From Mactra quadrangularis (lineage: Eukaryota > Mollusca > Bivalvia > Venerida > Mactridae), in the NCBI GenBank assembly GCA_025267735.1, contig CM046304.1:24183381-24247380 (forward strand): 64,000 nucleotides of DNA, read 5' to 3'. This document shows, piece by piece, positions 13,101 through 28,100 of the stretch; the stretch's first letter is position 1; each line of letters opens with the position of its first letter. Under the pieces are notes generated by a model that was not told the origin of the DNA, did no database searches, and saw only the letters and a list, made by a program, of their open reading frames with translations. The position numbers were made by a program, and so were the translations under genes.

Positions 13101-16100
13101 AATGCCTACTCAATATTGCACTTAATATTAGTTTGACATTTGAATAGGAGAATATATTGTCTAATATTAAATTATGTAGGTGTTGTTATGAAATTATTTT
13201 ATATAATATTATGATACGTTTTTTAGTTATGATGATGATCAACAAGTAACCGTTACAGGGTTTGTAATCTGAGAACAACATAATAAATTATATATATTTT
13301 TCTATGGTATTCAAACACAATCGTGTAGGTGGCACTACAGAATAGTCTAAAGACAATTTCAGAGATTATTATAGAAGGTGCATTATATTTCGAAAACAAC
13401 CAATGGAATATATATAAATATATATATAGTAATGTTATTCAGAAATTGAACTTCTAGGTTATCTAGCATTCTTCCACGACTTGTCCTTAGTATACAAAGC
13501 CCTTGTACTAAACCTCTGTACTAATATTGTTAGCAGTTCTCTGTTTGTTTGTTTGTTGGGTTTAACGCCGTAGCAACACATTGTATAGGTCATATAACGG
13601 CGGTCAGTCAACCTACTCACTCCTCCTGGAAAGGCTAAATCTCTGGATTTAGCTGTTAACCAACTACTAAGCACATACATTAGTCAGTGTCTAACAACTG
13701 CCCTACATAATTAAAAATCAATGGTAGGAGGGAAAATGGCCGTAGAAATAATTTCAAGACCAAGCCCTACGAAAGTGGAATCCAACCCACGACCCCTCGA
13801 TCAGTAGACTTGCGTGCTACTAACTGAGCTAGCCAGGCGGCTCAGCAGTTCTCTATTTTGAAAACTATACAATCTCTCTATCACACAACTTTAACTGATG
13901 TTAATGGTATATTATCTACCTAGTTTACAACTACATGTATTACTGAATTCTCATTAAAATTCTACGAGTTGACTTTTAGAATTATATTCCCTTGAGACAG
14001 TGTTTTATCAAACGTGTACGATCAATGGATAGTTCTACAATCCTCAGTTACACTTGAATAAATTTTATTGACACGTGACATTTCACTGTAACTTTGACTT
14101 CATCTGATATTTGATTTCAAATCTGGTCACGTGCCATTGACACCACGTGATATTTTATTGTAATAGCAATATCATGTGACATTCAATCATTACCTTCACT
14201 ACACATGACATTCAACTTAAACATAGGTATAACGTAAAAACTTGGACTTTAGACTCTGTTCCGTTAAAATAGTTTTCAGTTAGACGGTGCCCAGGTCTTT
14301 CCCGAACTACTCTCCCCTGCACTTAACCGATCTATTTGGCCCTAGAGTGCTCTGTCATTAACTTATCTGTTTGGCCCCAAACTGCTCTGCCCTGAACTGA
14401 ACTGTCATAATCTGCCCCTGTCAATTTCTCTACTTCTGCCCTCTGCCCCTGTCTCTTTCCCACCATTTGCTTTACTCTGTTTTTTATAACCACTTGCCAA
14501 TCAATCGTAACATCTGAACAATTCAAAGAACATGTGTACATTTTTGTATTTCTCGTATTTTTTCTTCATTTTTCCACTAATACACATTTATTAATATTAT
14601 TGATGCTATCAAATCCAGCGATCCTTAAAAATCATCATATTAAACTTTTTCCAGCACAAGCGGAGAAAACGAATAGAATAACGAATGGCCATGAATGTCA
14701 ATGAATGACAAATGTGCTGAATGAATAAAACGCAATGACATCAATGCAAAACATGCGGACTTGAAAAAATAGCCAACAATCGGCGTTACAAAAAAGCAGC
14801 AACATTGCAGATGATTGCAATGTAAACAAGTGTCTATTTGATTGATATGAATTATTTCACATATCAAGTTATCAAATATGTTTGATTGATTGCCTCAAGT
14901 ATTCAAATTATGGAAATGGAGGTTCTTGAATTCTTTATTGTCCACATCAACTGTCAAGCCTATTGTCCGTTTTTGTTAGTTTAAGTAAAGTGGGGTTTTT
15001 TTGGTTCATTTCATCTCGCTTTTTTGTACCCTCTATAAAACATCTTTTGATGAGCATTTCTGATGTGGATTCGGATTTTTAGGGGAGAGGGGTCAGTCAA
15101 TCCTAGTATATCTTTTATCTTTTAATACAGGGTTAAATTCTGTCGCTTTGAGTATAGAGTCTCTAACTAAGGGGGTCAGTTTTCCAGAATGCTGGGTTAG
15201 GAGCGGATATCAAATATATGTAACTTTTGAATCTCGATTCTAAAGTTTCAATAAAGGTTACTTAAACTTGCTCAAGGATGAGCTACCAAAGATTAATTCT
15301 AGCAAATTGAGTAGAAAAGGGTTATAGACCATTTCACGGAAAATTCAAATTACAACATTTTTTTAAAATTTAATTTAAAAAATCACAAGAGGTAGGGTTT
15401 CTTGACTCCTGAACCACCAACTATACCCGCTCTTGTATTTAACATTATTTTTCAGGATTAAACACAATCAGATGTTTTGAAAATACCTCTTGAAAGAAAG
15501 CCATTTGTATCTTTAAGATATTTTATCAGTTTTAATTAAAGATATCATTTACAGATTTTCTGGTGAGATTTTAAGAGGTTTCATTCAACGAGGGAAAACT
15601 GAAATGAAGCAGAGTTTTAATGGATGTCGTCGGTATTAAATGTCTTAGCTTAGAAATTAAACCACGAACATTATTTTTACTTCGCTTTTATAAGCCATAT
15701 TTTACGGCGAAACCTTTCTACTAGCAAGATGAACAGAGTCTTGTCGTGGTGGTTTTGTGTGACAATAATGACCATATTATTGACGCAGTATTGGTTTTGC
15801 CGCTGATGTTAAATTATTTTAGTGGACTTTTTGTTATAAGGCTTATCAATGCATGTATTATAGTATTATATATCAAAGTGGACTTACTATGTATCCAGTA
15901 TTGTCATATTTTAATTCTATCTTAAAAAAACATTTGCACCAACCAAACATGCAGTAAAATACCATTTTATGGACCACATTGGTTACCGAATAATCATGCG
16001 ATTTTTGACGATTTTTAAGTCCTAAATGCTTGATTTGAGAAGGAGAATGTCGTTAAAGTAAGACCATTCCGCTCATCGTCGGAAACCCACGGCTCTCATA

Positions 16101-19100
16101 CATTACGTTGACGTAATACCCTGGGTTACCGAGGATGTATTCCGCTACGAAAACCATCAATTTTGAGTGTTCTAACAGTCAAACTTTACTGTATATAATA
16201 GGTGGCGTCAATTTGTGGTAGGCAAAAAAGCCCAACTACAAGGAAGACGCATAAATAAATATATACATATATCCGGCGAACCTCCTAATGTCATTCAATC
16301 AGAAGTGACTACCAAATCTGTCGGATTATTTGATTTATTGTTCCCAATACTAATATAGTTTCGTCCAATTGACTTCATTGCGTACAATAGAAATTGACTT
16401 GATATCGGCTGATAGATTGAATGTTTGTTTTGCCTGCAGAATAAAAGAGAAAAATCGGAGACTCGATCAAATTGTTTTTTCTTGCGTTATGACGAATTAT
16501 TTTTCTAATATGAATCGAAAGAAAATCATGTCTGCGGCAAAAAAACTTGTTGTCAGACGAGTTTGATAGATTGCCATAGAAACTGTAATACAATAAGGAA
16601 ACTTTATATCTCAACCTTTAAGCGTAGGGGTTTACAATAACGTCTGCGAGTATGATAGGTTAGAAAACCCGCCATTTTGATTTTATATATGTCAAGTTTC
16701 CATTATTTTATCTAAAATGGTTTGAAAGAATTGTTTTATGTGTTTTGGGTTTTCAATTAGCTTCGATGTTGGTGGATGTACTTGTTCACCATTGTTCACA
16801 ATATAATACATGTGATAAGGTTTCTTTGAATTAGGGATTTTTATGTTTTAAGGTAACTGTTCTATAATCATCATCATTTCACATTGTGTTTCCCAAACAC
16901 ATTTACAATTATATATCCATAAGAAATTTCAGGTTGCTTGGGTCGAACCCCACGATAAATGGGAGCCATATATATCTCACAATATCGAAAATCAACGATA
17001 AATAAGTAATAAATGTATACATATACATGCAATATGATAGGATTAAAGACGAAAAATTATTTGTTTGATAATACAGGCCCTTGTGTCTTAACTGCACACG
17101 CTGTAAACCATACGACCATAGCGCTCTAAAATATCATTTACGTACAGTTATTATAAAACCATTATAAAGCGACAATTTGAAAGTTTTGTCAAAGTATCAA
17201 TTCTAAGATATTTACAATAAATAACACGATATCATAACGTTCCTCGAAACTTTATGGAATTCTAAGTTCAAACATTCACTTATCTAATGAAATTTATTTT
17301 TTGCACTCAGATGCCCCATTGCTATACAGAGTCGCGAAAACCAGTAATTATATCGATTTTCATAATAGCGGATCATCTTACCATGAATTAGACGGCGTAA
17401 TCTTGAATTGTCACATTTAATGTAGGTACGGACCACCGTGCTGGAAGTCTGTGGAAAAGAAAATCAATCTAAGTCGATCTTTTATCATTTAGTTAATTTG
17501 CGATTATCCGAAAAATATTACACTAATCGCTTGTATCCGGTGTATTGAATTGTGATGTATTTTCTTCGCTCGATCAATATTGTTGACATTCAATAAAGGA
17601 CAATATGAAAGAACTGATTTGTGCTGGAACACAAGATAAGGAAATATTTATAGACGAGGAGAGAAAAAAACATTTTCTAGAAGATTGTAATATTTCAAGG
17701 TCCTAGTTTATTCTTGGCCATAGGCTCATTACATTTGTAATGAAATAAACAAAGAGACATTTGTTGTAAAAAAAAACAATTCAAAGACTTTGTGTGCTTG
17801 GTTATGGGATCATTAGATTTGTAATGAAATATACAATGGCATTGACTTTAAGAAAACATGCAATTCAAAGACATTGTGTGCGTTTATAGTTACAAACTGT
17901 ACGCATGTAGTAGCCTATTCTATTACAAAATGCGAATGTTCTGTTCATTGAACATGTATCTATGCAATCTTAAGCATATTCAATGCTGTTTTTATCTGAT
18001 TTCTTGTGAATATGCTTTGGTCTCAAGTTCGCTTTAGCTATTGTTATTTTCTTTATGCAGTGATAAATGATAACGTAAAGCAAACTTTTTTATTAAAGAG
18101 CATGTCATACTATAAACAGGTAAAAACCCCTTAGCTGAGCTAGTCAAAAGATTATCTTTAACCGTCATCCAATGCATTATTTCGACTAAGTCGGACTTAG
18201 CCAATCAAATACTGGGGACCACAAATTTGCTGGGAAGAGGCTAAGGGCGCATATCGAGGATTGCCCGCAAGATTGTAGTAAATGCATTGCGGTTAAGTGC
18301 GAGTTACAACAGTCTTGCAGGCAACCCTCAATAAGCTTATGCTCATTTAATTGTGATTTTATCGTCTAGAATCAAACATTCTGCAAACTCGATGACCTTC
18401 AACTTGTTGATGCACATAATGTTTAGATGAAATATTCTTGATGAATTAAATCCCCTTCCATGGCTGCATTTAATATTTATCTAATGACATAAACTCTTAG
18501 GTTTTCACTCGAGCGTTTTCGTGAGATATTAAAACATCAAACCGACTGTTCTTTGATCCAAAGTTTGCCTACTGGGTTACACATAACAAACAACTAGCAT
18601 AGAATAAATGACAAGTGTTTCATTGAGCCGTCCTGGTCTTTAGATTGATTGTTTTTCCCATGGAGTATCTACTCTATTTGCATTTATTCAATATCAATAC
18701 GCAGGAGAGAACAACAATAAGTACAAAGATATGCTTTATTTGATGCTCGTGGAATTATGAAATCATTATCTGGGAATCGCAGTCGACGTAGGCTCCAATA
18801 ATCGACAATACGAAAATACGAAACCGCGGCAACAAAAAACTTCGAAACTACGGAGGAAAATCTTCATCTAAAAATAAACAGTTTATCTTTTAGCAGAAGA
18901 CAGCGCGTTATGCCTTTTTAAATCGTCTCGGCACACGCATTCCATTCTTAATATTGAAAACAACGCATGTTCAATGATGTAATATGATCGTCTGCTAAAT
19001 ACATCCGATTATGTCATTTTTACGAAGCAGAACGTGTGACAGTAGCGCGTGGAAAATTTCTCTTTGATATGTCATTAGAGATTGTCGTAAATTTTGTCTT

Positions 19101-22100
19101 GTGCGCATGTGTGATGTGCACGAAATGTTACATCTTTTGGTGTTTTGAATCTTTTTTATTGTTTTGCGACAGAAGATGTTAGTTTGTGTTTTGATGCCTT
19201 ATAAGACAGAGGACAGATTGTAGTGAAAGAGATGGTTTTGTTTGGTTTGGTTGTTTTTTACACCGTAGCAACACATTGTATAGGTCATATAACGGCGGTC
19301 AGTCAACCTACTCACTCCTCCGGAAAAGGCTAAATCTTTGGATTTAGCTGTTAACCAACTACTAAGCGGATACTTTCGTCAGTGACTGACAACTGCCCTA
19401 CATAATTAAAAATCATTGGAAAGAGAATAGCCGTAGAAATAATTTCATAACCAAGCACCACGAAAGTATCCCCCGCCCGGGAATCGAACCCACGACCCCT
19501 CGATCAGTAGACTTACATGCTACCAACTGAGCTGGCCGGGCGGCTTTAAAAAGAGATGGTGATGATTAGAAGGAGATGGAGAAGCAGTGACGCTTTTGGT
19601 TTAATGTCTCCTGTCTTTTGGAAGCGACTTACCATTTCCTATTAGCCAAGGCTTTTAAGCTTGTATACTCCCTTTCAATAGTCAAATTCACATAATATGA
19701 AAATCTATTAGCAGCGCTTGAAATGAGTAGTGTGCTTAAAATTTGCGTCCTGGTTATGTACAAGCTAGACAGAACGCTTGCCTTTTATTAGTTCCTACTA
19801 TGAACTAAGAGGCACCAATCGCTGTGAGCAATTGTTTTCTAACATAATACGGTTATCACTTGTAAACAAACACTACCTTTCTTTTAGTTCTCATATAAAC
19901 GACTAAAAAACTCTAAACCCAACAAGGATTTCCCAGCCAAATGATGTGCTCGTTACGACCATCATGAGTTAGTCTGAACCTAAACGTAGCCAAAGCCAAG
20001 ACCTTTCAAAGATCAAGGTGAGGTCAATATGAATTACCCAACTCTTTGAAACAGCTTATAAAACAGCTAAAAAATCAACCATCGAGAAATATTCAACTAT
20101 TTGATCTCAAATTTAAAATTCTTACTGAATAGTGAACAGTCGTCTATCAGTGGTGTCGTTATAAAAACTTCACGTCTGTCTCAGGAGAATAAAGTGTCTC
20201 ACTTTTACTTGAATTCCAATTCACAGCCAAGTGACAAATTTTTGTGCCCCCGACTATTTCAGGTGGCAGATATTCCACTTCGATTCCTGATAATATTTGT
20301 CTTATAATGTATTCTTTGAGAAGAAAATACTCTTATTTCATCGACCGTGGAAATTTTTATTTCCATAACAACATAAAACGACGAAGTTATTCGAGTCTAT
20401 TGACAAGGAAACCAATTTTCCGATTGTCTGACGCAGTTTGTTTCTTTCCAAGCACTATGTTGATTATACTTGTATGTATGTACAAAAATTCAAAGAATTT
20501 TTTCTTACAAACTAGAAGGAAATGTGAGCAGTTTGAATAGAATATATTAGGGTTTTTTAAAGATTTATTCATATGGAAGAAAAAAAACTGCAATATTATA
20601 TATCATTGATTTTTATATCTTGGAAGATTAAGAATTTATATAAGAAAAAAAAAACATGTTTACTTGTTTGAGTATGTTTGTGAAACATTGATTTCACGTC
20701 AAAATAGTTTTTGTTTAAGACGAGGGCGTAATGTTTCAGATAGCTTGATTTACTTCGAACCCAGCGATCAAGAATCGATTCTTGGCCTCTGTAAGCAATT
20801 CTCTTCTATGTAAATGTGACACTTATATCAATTTTCTTTCATAAATGGAAGAGTTGTCGTCTACTTGCTGATAGGTAAATGGAAACTGACGGAAGAAAAG
20901 TATTCAGGAAAGTTGGTTTGGTGAGCCTGCTCTGCTTCCGTATATTACCAAATTAATGGGTGATATAACCGGAATAAAATTTACAAAAAGTGAATCATTT
21001 AAACGATTCGAAGAGGCTCACATTTTAGGAGCATAGTTAATAGTTATTACATTGGGAACTTGTTGTACTTTGACAGCTTTTTCTTTGTACTGAAACAATA
21101 GACCAGTGCAAGTTAGGACGCGCGTTTAAGACTCGAAAGGTCCCGTGGTTGAACCCCAATAGGGCTCCCTAATTTCCATGAGTAAGACATTAACCTACAG
21201 TTGTTTCACTCCATCCAGGCGTGAATTGGCACTGTGAGTGATCACCTGCCTAAAGGTGAATTCAATTATTTGGGATTTTCGTACAAAATTGTAAAGTCAG
21301 CTGAACATTGTTATGGAAGCAGACAATATACCCCATTAAAAAGGTTAAACTTAACTTTTAAAGTCGGTATTACGTCAGTTTAAGACTTCTAGGCAAAATT
21401 TTCACCCGAAGGCTGCAGACTTATTTGCAATATTTACAAGTTCAATTTGGCTTTTCCATGAAATAAGAAACTAATTGCGGACTCGTCTTGCTTTGTCTTA
21501 CATTAATGCACTATAGGTATAAAACGAGACATCATTTTGTTTTTGTCTGGCTGTTTCTTTTTAATTTCCCTTAAAACCTAACTGTACCGACTAACATTAT
21601 GGTTTTACAACCGACGAGGAAATACCAAGTTACGTATTGATGTCACAAAAATGCAACAGTTACTGCTTTTTTTACCAAGTTTAACTCCGTGTCAACACAA
21701 TTTTAGGTTATTTTTGCGGCTAGCGCACATAGCCTAGCTTTCCTGAACCCTTGTCTATAAACAGTACTCACCTATTCTTCTGCAAGGCTGACAACTACTC
21801 CAAAACGTATTAATGGAGGAAAATTGGTATTATTATCAAATATTCATTGAAGTTTATAACTTCCTCGGTTGGGATTCGAATACTCTCCACCTTCGGGATA
21901 CTAGGTTCGAGATCGAGATTCGATATCCCGGCGCGCAGCACACTGTGGCACTGAAATGGATCACAAAATGCAACTGAAAAAAATGAATGTAATTGAAAAT
22001 ATTTTTTAAAACATCTTAGTACATATGCGACTTTTTAGGTAAAACATTTAAATCAATGCAATGTAGCTTTTGTACGAAAATATGTTGAGCGAACCTAAGT

Positions 22101-25100
22101 TATTTCTATAATGTAACAAACAATGTAACGAAATAATTTCTAGCATATTTGTTACAAAACAGTTACCTGTTAGTTTAATCATGCATACAAACATTACCAG
22201 CGAAAAATGAATGAAATTTGGTAAAAATATAAACAAATGATGAATTAGATAGAATTCTCGCGTGTATTTAACATCGTTGCTATGGCGACGTATTTTAATT
22301 AAATATATAGTTAAAACATTAATGTGTCAACGCATGTAAAAGTGATTGATTATCATCGAGAAAGTTTTTTTTCTATCAAATAAAACTGGTTTAATGTAGC
22401 ATGCGGGAGTTGAAAATGGCACTATAGTTGAAAAATTGAAAACTATGCATTTTTGTTTCTGTTTAATTGAATTTATATTACAGTCTGAATAATTTGATAT
22501 TATATTTCTTGATTATAGTTGACTGTATGGTATGATGTTTGAACAGTTTTGTTGGCTAGTTTTTTGTTGCCAAGTACCTATAAGGTCATACTAAATAAAC
22601 TCCTTGTTTCGCGTACGATAAAAAATCAAACCCACCCATTAGACACTATAAACAAATGACTTGAGGGAAAACCAAGAAAAGGTACTACTTTATTCAAGCT
22701 TTAAGTCTGACTAAATCAAGCTCCAAAATACATATCACATGTGGTTATGAAAACGACAGAAATTTCTATACCAAAAAATGCAAACTTAAATGTCGGTGAT
22801 CTTCAAATTTAGCGCACCAGTGTCTTTTTAAATTTGGTTAAAGTAGATTTTCCCCATTCAAAACTATGACAATGCCCATAGAAAAATCTTAAAATTTTGG
22901 TATCTAACTGTTCATAGTATTCCAACTGTTTGCAAAAAGTCAAACTTTAGTTTATATTAACTTTTAATGCATATCAAATGGAGATAATTATTCGCCTTAA
23001 GTTTTCATTAATAATTTTGCAACCGAAAGTTGTTTTATGAAGCTGAAGTATGTATATGGAATCAACAAAACACAAAGTGCAATACCACCACAGTGTAACA
23101 CGGGCTTAACTAAACTCGATTTGTACGATATTTTGAAATAAAGAAATGGATGACTTTCACTAGATATTCCAAAAGTTCACATTTATTTTAAAATCTATAC
23201 TATAGTTCGCATTCTAAGATAGCGTGTCAAAACAATAGATTACTTTCTCTTATTAAATGTAGAGATAAATACATAAATCCGAGCTCCAACCGGAAGTTGC
23301 CGGTTACATGCCATGCGTTAAAAATACCCACAATGCATAACAGCGCGGAAAAATATAAGCACGCGCAGCATCTCGTCGTCAAAAATGTTTTAATTCCATT
23401 GATAGCAGAGACACAATTACGTCACATCAATTACGCTGTGAATCCGTTATTTTGAATCTTGTATAAGTTTTGCTCCCATGTGATGAAGAATTGCTTCACG
23501 ATAAATCTTGATTTTTATTTTAGATTAGAAATTTGCATGACTTTTAAGCTTGGCTGTATTTAGTTTTAATTCAATTTCACATATCGTATGGAATGGATTT
23601 GAAAATCAACTCGCTTATTACGTTATTAAATTCACCCAGGTTATATTACATTATTTGAATTAAACCCTGACAGAGAAACGCTGATCTTGGAAGTTATTTA
23701 TTTTATTTATGCTTAGTTTACAATAAAATCTAATGGAATTGTATCAAGGGCCTGTTACACTATACATGTATTACAAGAGCACTTGTTGACATTGTTGACG
23801 TATGAACCGCGCTCTCTTATGATTGGTTGTTTACTACCAACTGTTGGTTTAAGGTTTCACTTTTCTCACAACCTTAGAACTACTACCAACTACACGCATC
23901 AGTTTTAAGGCATGGCAAGGCTTTGATCATAGGCCACGGGCAATGTTACGAGTCAACTACGCTGTTACTCATATGTGTATACATGTACATTGTATATTCT
24001 ATTTGATTCGAAGCCTTGCCGGTCGATTTTGGCTTTAAACGTCAATCTCGATCTTGTGGCCATTTTCATGTCTGATCCTATGGGCTAGTAGTGTAAAAGG
24101 GTCTTTATATTTAAGATTTATCTTACATTTGTCTATGTCACGTAGGGGATTCAAATACAGGCACAAGTTAGATGTGTTGGCATCAAAATACGTGTATGTA
24201 TTTGCTTCCAAGACAAAACATTGGAAACCTTCTGTTAAATTTTAATACCTATATATCATTGAAGGTTGATATTTATAAAAATCCAACTTTTTTGTAGAAT
24301 TATTATTTTTTTATTGGCAGTGCTTATCGCCGAAGCAACATATTGTTTAGGTCATATCATGATAGTCAGTCAACCTACCCACCGTACCTGGAAAGACTAA
24401 ATCTCTGGATTAAACTGTTAACTAGTTACTAGTCGCATATTTCCGTCAGTCACTGAAAAGTTCCCTGAATGATTTAGAATCAGTGGTAGGTGAGAGAATG
24501 GCCGTCGAAATTATATCATGAGCAAACACCTCGAAAATATTCCTGGGAATCGAACCTATGATCCCTCAATCAGTAACTTTGTGAGCTACCGACTAAGCTT
24601 GTTGGGCGGGGCTAGAATAATGTACATTGTCATTAAATTGTCATTAAAACGGTAGTAATAAAAAGTACTAATACAGTCACAAATACTAATAAAAATATAT
24701 AGTTTACAAGTTTATACAAGTATAAATTATGACTGATTTTGAACATAGGTATGAACATCCTTGGTGTAGATGTCTACACGATGGATGTTGCCAAGTATCA
24801 CCATTGAAGTTGAAGTGGAAGTGGAGGTATACAGTTAAATATTGTCTGACTTTTATATTTGTTCATTACAGTTCGCTATGGTATATGGAAGAAGCTACCA
24901 TATTATGACAAAGAAGCGTTTGATGAAGGTTATATAAGAGTGAACGACGTCTGTAGATGTAAGTTTATTTCAAATTTGTTTATTATGGTGGAGTGTTTCT
25001 GCCACCAGATAACCAGATAACTACTCAGTTAATTAAGTGGCTAACTAGTAACATAACTAGTTAAAGGTACTAGTTCACAGATTTGGTTTATTTTTTCTAT

Positions 25101-28100
25101 ATTTTCAAAATACCATTCAGTGTCTGTATTTGCGTCAAAACAAAAGTTCTTATTATTTCAAGACAAACTGACCATAGATTCCAAGAAATATTCAATAAAA
25201 GTCACCAAAATGCCATAAAATTGTCTATACCGTGACATACGTGGTAGATTTTTTACTACTTGAAAGATCATCATTTGTAGTTGTAAGTCTGTTTGCACTA
25301 AAATTGTCATTATATTTAAGTTGAAATCTGTGAATGAGTACCTTTAACATGATAATACTTATCTAAAATCGCTAACTGGTAAGTGGTTTTCTATAGTTAC
25401 GTGAATAGTTTACCCCTTACTTAACTTGCTAGCTTTGCGGTTTTTTCTGGTGGCAGTACTACGCCACCATAGTTTAAAATGGTAAATACATGTGTATATA
25501 ATGTATGGTTATGAAGCACAGTGCCACTGCCCACAATGCAAGCTTGAGACTTAAGATTCTTAGATGCTACTACATTTTACTTTAACTCTGTCATTGTTTA
25601 CAGCCAACATAATGATGTTATTTAGCAGAGAAAAAAGTCAGTAGAAAAATGTCTCCAGCTTTTTTTCTACGACAATCCATGTTAATTATTTTGTGTCGAA
25701 GGATGAGTTGATTAATGCCACTGTCTCTATTTGACGCCTTTATTTTTCATTTACTATGCGAGCGAAACCTTAAAATCATGCTGAATAAAACCTGAAAGTA
25801 GCTAAGCTGTTGTCAACTCTCATCGATTTTTGAAAATGGGGACTCGAAAAATGATACGCTGTCACGATGCAGGATTGAAGACAATGGACATCATGAGCGA
25901 ATAGTAAATTAAGATGACGGCTTGCAAAATTAAACCGAGGGTGAACTCGAGGTCCGGCGATAGAAATTGCACAAATTTAGCATAGATGCGCGTCTCGTGA
26001 TTAAAAATTGTCACCTAAGTTATAATTAAGCGTGAAAATTGACTTTTAAACTAATGGACTCGATGTTAAGTTGTAAATTACGTTTAGTTTGCAACTGTGG
26101 AAAAAATCTCCAAATACAAATAGCGCTCGTTATGTTTCCTCGCTGTAGAAGAGAACACGCATTAATCACAAGCCAACTCTTGATTGTTAAAGGTCATGCT
26201 AACTTTATTGTTATGTTCATTGTTGTTTCACCAACCTTTTATGACCCATGAACATTTTATAGACAGTATTTGTGAAGAGATTTGTATGGTTTAACTGCGG
26301 TGAATATACTGGTTATAGATTTAACTAAAACTTTAATACATGAAGACTTGTTAAAGGGATAGGGTTGTCACGGTTACTGGTTGCTGTTCGATGATTGATT
26401 ATTATTGTTTATTATTTAGCATAACAGACGCAATACACACGATATATTTAAATTGTGTATCACTGTGACTGCTGCTTCAATATAATTCTAATTTCAAACC
26501 GTAGAAACACATTGTATAGGTCATATAACGGCGGTTAGTCAACCTACTGACTGTTCCTGGAAAGGCTAAATCTCTGGATTTAGCTGTTAACCAACTACTA
26601 AGCGCATACTTTCGTCAGTGACTGACAACTGCTCTACATAATTAAGCATCGTTGGTAGAGTAGAAGGTAGAATGGCCGTAGATATAATTTCATGACCAAG
26701 CTTCACGAGAGTATGCCCCGCCCGGGAATAGAACCCACGACCCCTCGTTCAGTAGACTTGCGCGCTACCAACTGAGCTAGCCGGGCGGCTTCCACCGTTT
26801 ATAACTATAACGTTTGTGAGTTGATAAAATAAAAGTACACAATTTAAAATGCTTTAACATAAGTTAAAACTAAATTGTACTTTTGATTGCATTTAAACAT
26901 CCTACCTTGAAATAGTAGTCTATTATGCACATACAGTAAACGTTCGAAAGTTTGAAAGATTCGCGACAAAACGTTCGAGCGAACTACGCGTTCCACCTGT
27001 CCGAATTAGACAATATTGCTGCCCTTTGTTGTCTTACTTAATTGCTAGCAATTTTTGTACATAGATAGAAAAGGGACATAGACTGGTGTTTCGTGAAATG
27101 TTCGACCAATCCGGATAGTTCTAGTTAACCGAGTTCGAGCCTTCGAACTCTCACTGTCACTGTTTTTGTGTATTTGAAGTATTTGATATTCATAATATAG
27201 CATAAATATAGGCGATAAGCTGTAGTTTACTCACATACATTAAATCATATACGTTGTTTTCTACTCTCTCTGTGAGTGTTATATAATAACAGTGATGATG
27301 TTAATGTTGTTTCGTGTAGAAATTCCTAGCATGACAAAAATAATAATTTATACACTGACGATCATCTGGTATGTTGTAATGATAAAAACCACCATAAATA
27401 TTACATCAATACTAATTATAACACTATTGTTGTTATGTTATGACAACATAGTTATGTACATTGTACAGAGAAACAACATAAAACAATTTAACATGCTAGT
27501 CTAAATGGAATATTAAATTATTCCCTCCCATACACTTACTCAAAACTGTCTCAGGCACAACTTCTTCGCTCAAACTCTCCTCACAGTACGCACCAGTTAT
27601 TTGCTTGTTATCTAAAACTTGCTATAATCTACTCACTCACTTACTCGCTTGCTCGCTCTTTAAAAACTGACTTATTGAATCTCTTGCTCGCTCTTTAAAA
27701 ACTGACTTATTGAATCTCTCGCTCGCTCTTTAAAAACTGACTTATTGAATCTCTTGCTCGCTCTTTAAAAACTGACTTATTGAATCTCTCGTTCGCTCTT
27801 TAAAAACTGACTTATTGAATCTCTCGCTCGCTCTTTAAAAACTGACTTTTCCACTCATTCGCTTGCTCTTTTAAACTGACTTATTGACTCACACGCTCAT
27901 TTATTCATTCACCCTCACACTCAACAGCACCACTGATGCCTCCTCTCACTAAAGCTCTCAATGTATCACAGACTGACACACCCTCAATTTTATTATACGA
28001 CACCAGTACAGAAAACAGGTATACTTATGAATTCAAAATTAAAATCGCAATCGAAAATCAGACATTAGAAGACTGGAATAAAAATAGAAAATAAAATGTC

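Larger units (their letters stand above)
1179..24871 (+). other. Intron 1 (23.7 kb), repeat-rich, no other gene seen
   Basis: The donor GTGAGT is at 1179 and the acceptor TTCATTACAG ends at 24871. Inside I can support MITE-like elements, SINEs, tandem repeats and one LINE remnant, each listed separately. I see no other conserved exon on either strand. Stretches such as 2900-4890, 6100-8600, 14900-17700 and 22000-24300 show no gene and no clear repeat. An ATG-started 91-codon frame at 5367-5642 has no family I recognise and no convincing splice donor. Confidence 0.6.

Noticed and set aside
13400..13440. AT dinucleotide-rich runs (also near 52690 and 61795)
   Set aside because: Simple low-complexity sequence with no further structure.
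16103..16118. Palindrome ATTACGTTGACGTAAT, CRE-like
   Set aside because: A single short palindrome without an array or promoter context; expected by chance at this scale.
16910..17130. TCGAACCCCA box and AGCGCT region suggesting a tRNA-like sequence on the minus strand
   Set aside because: The A-box-like and B-box-like parts are more than 150 bp apart and no second copy was found.
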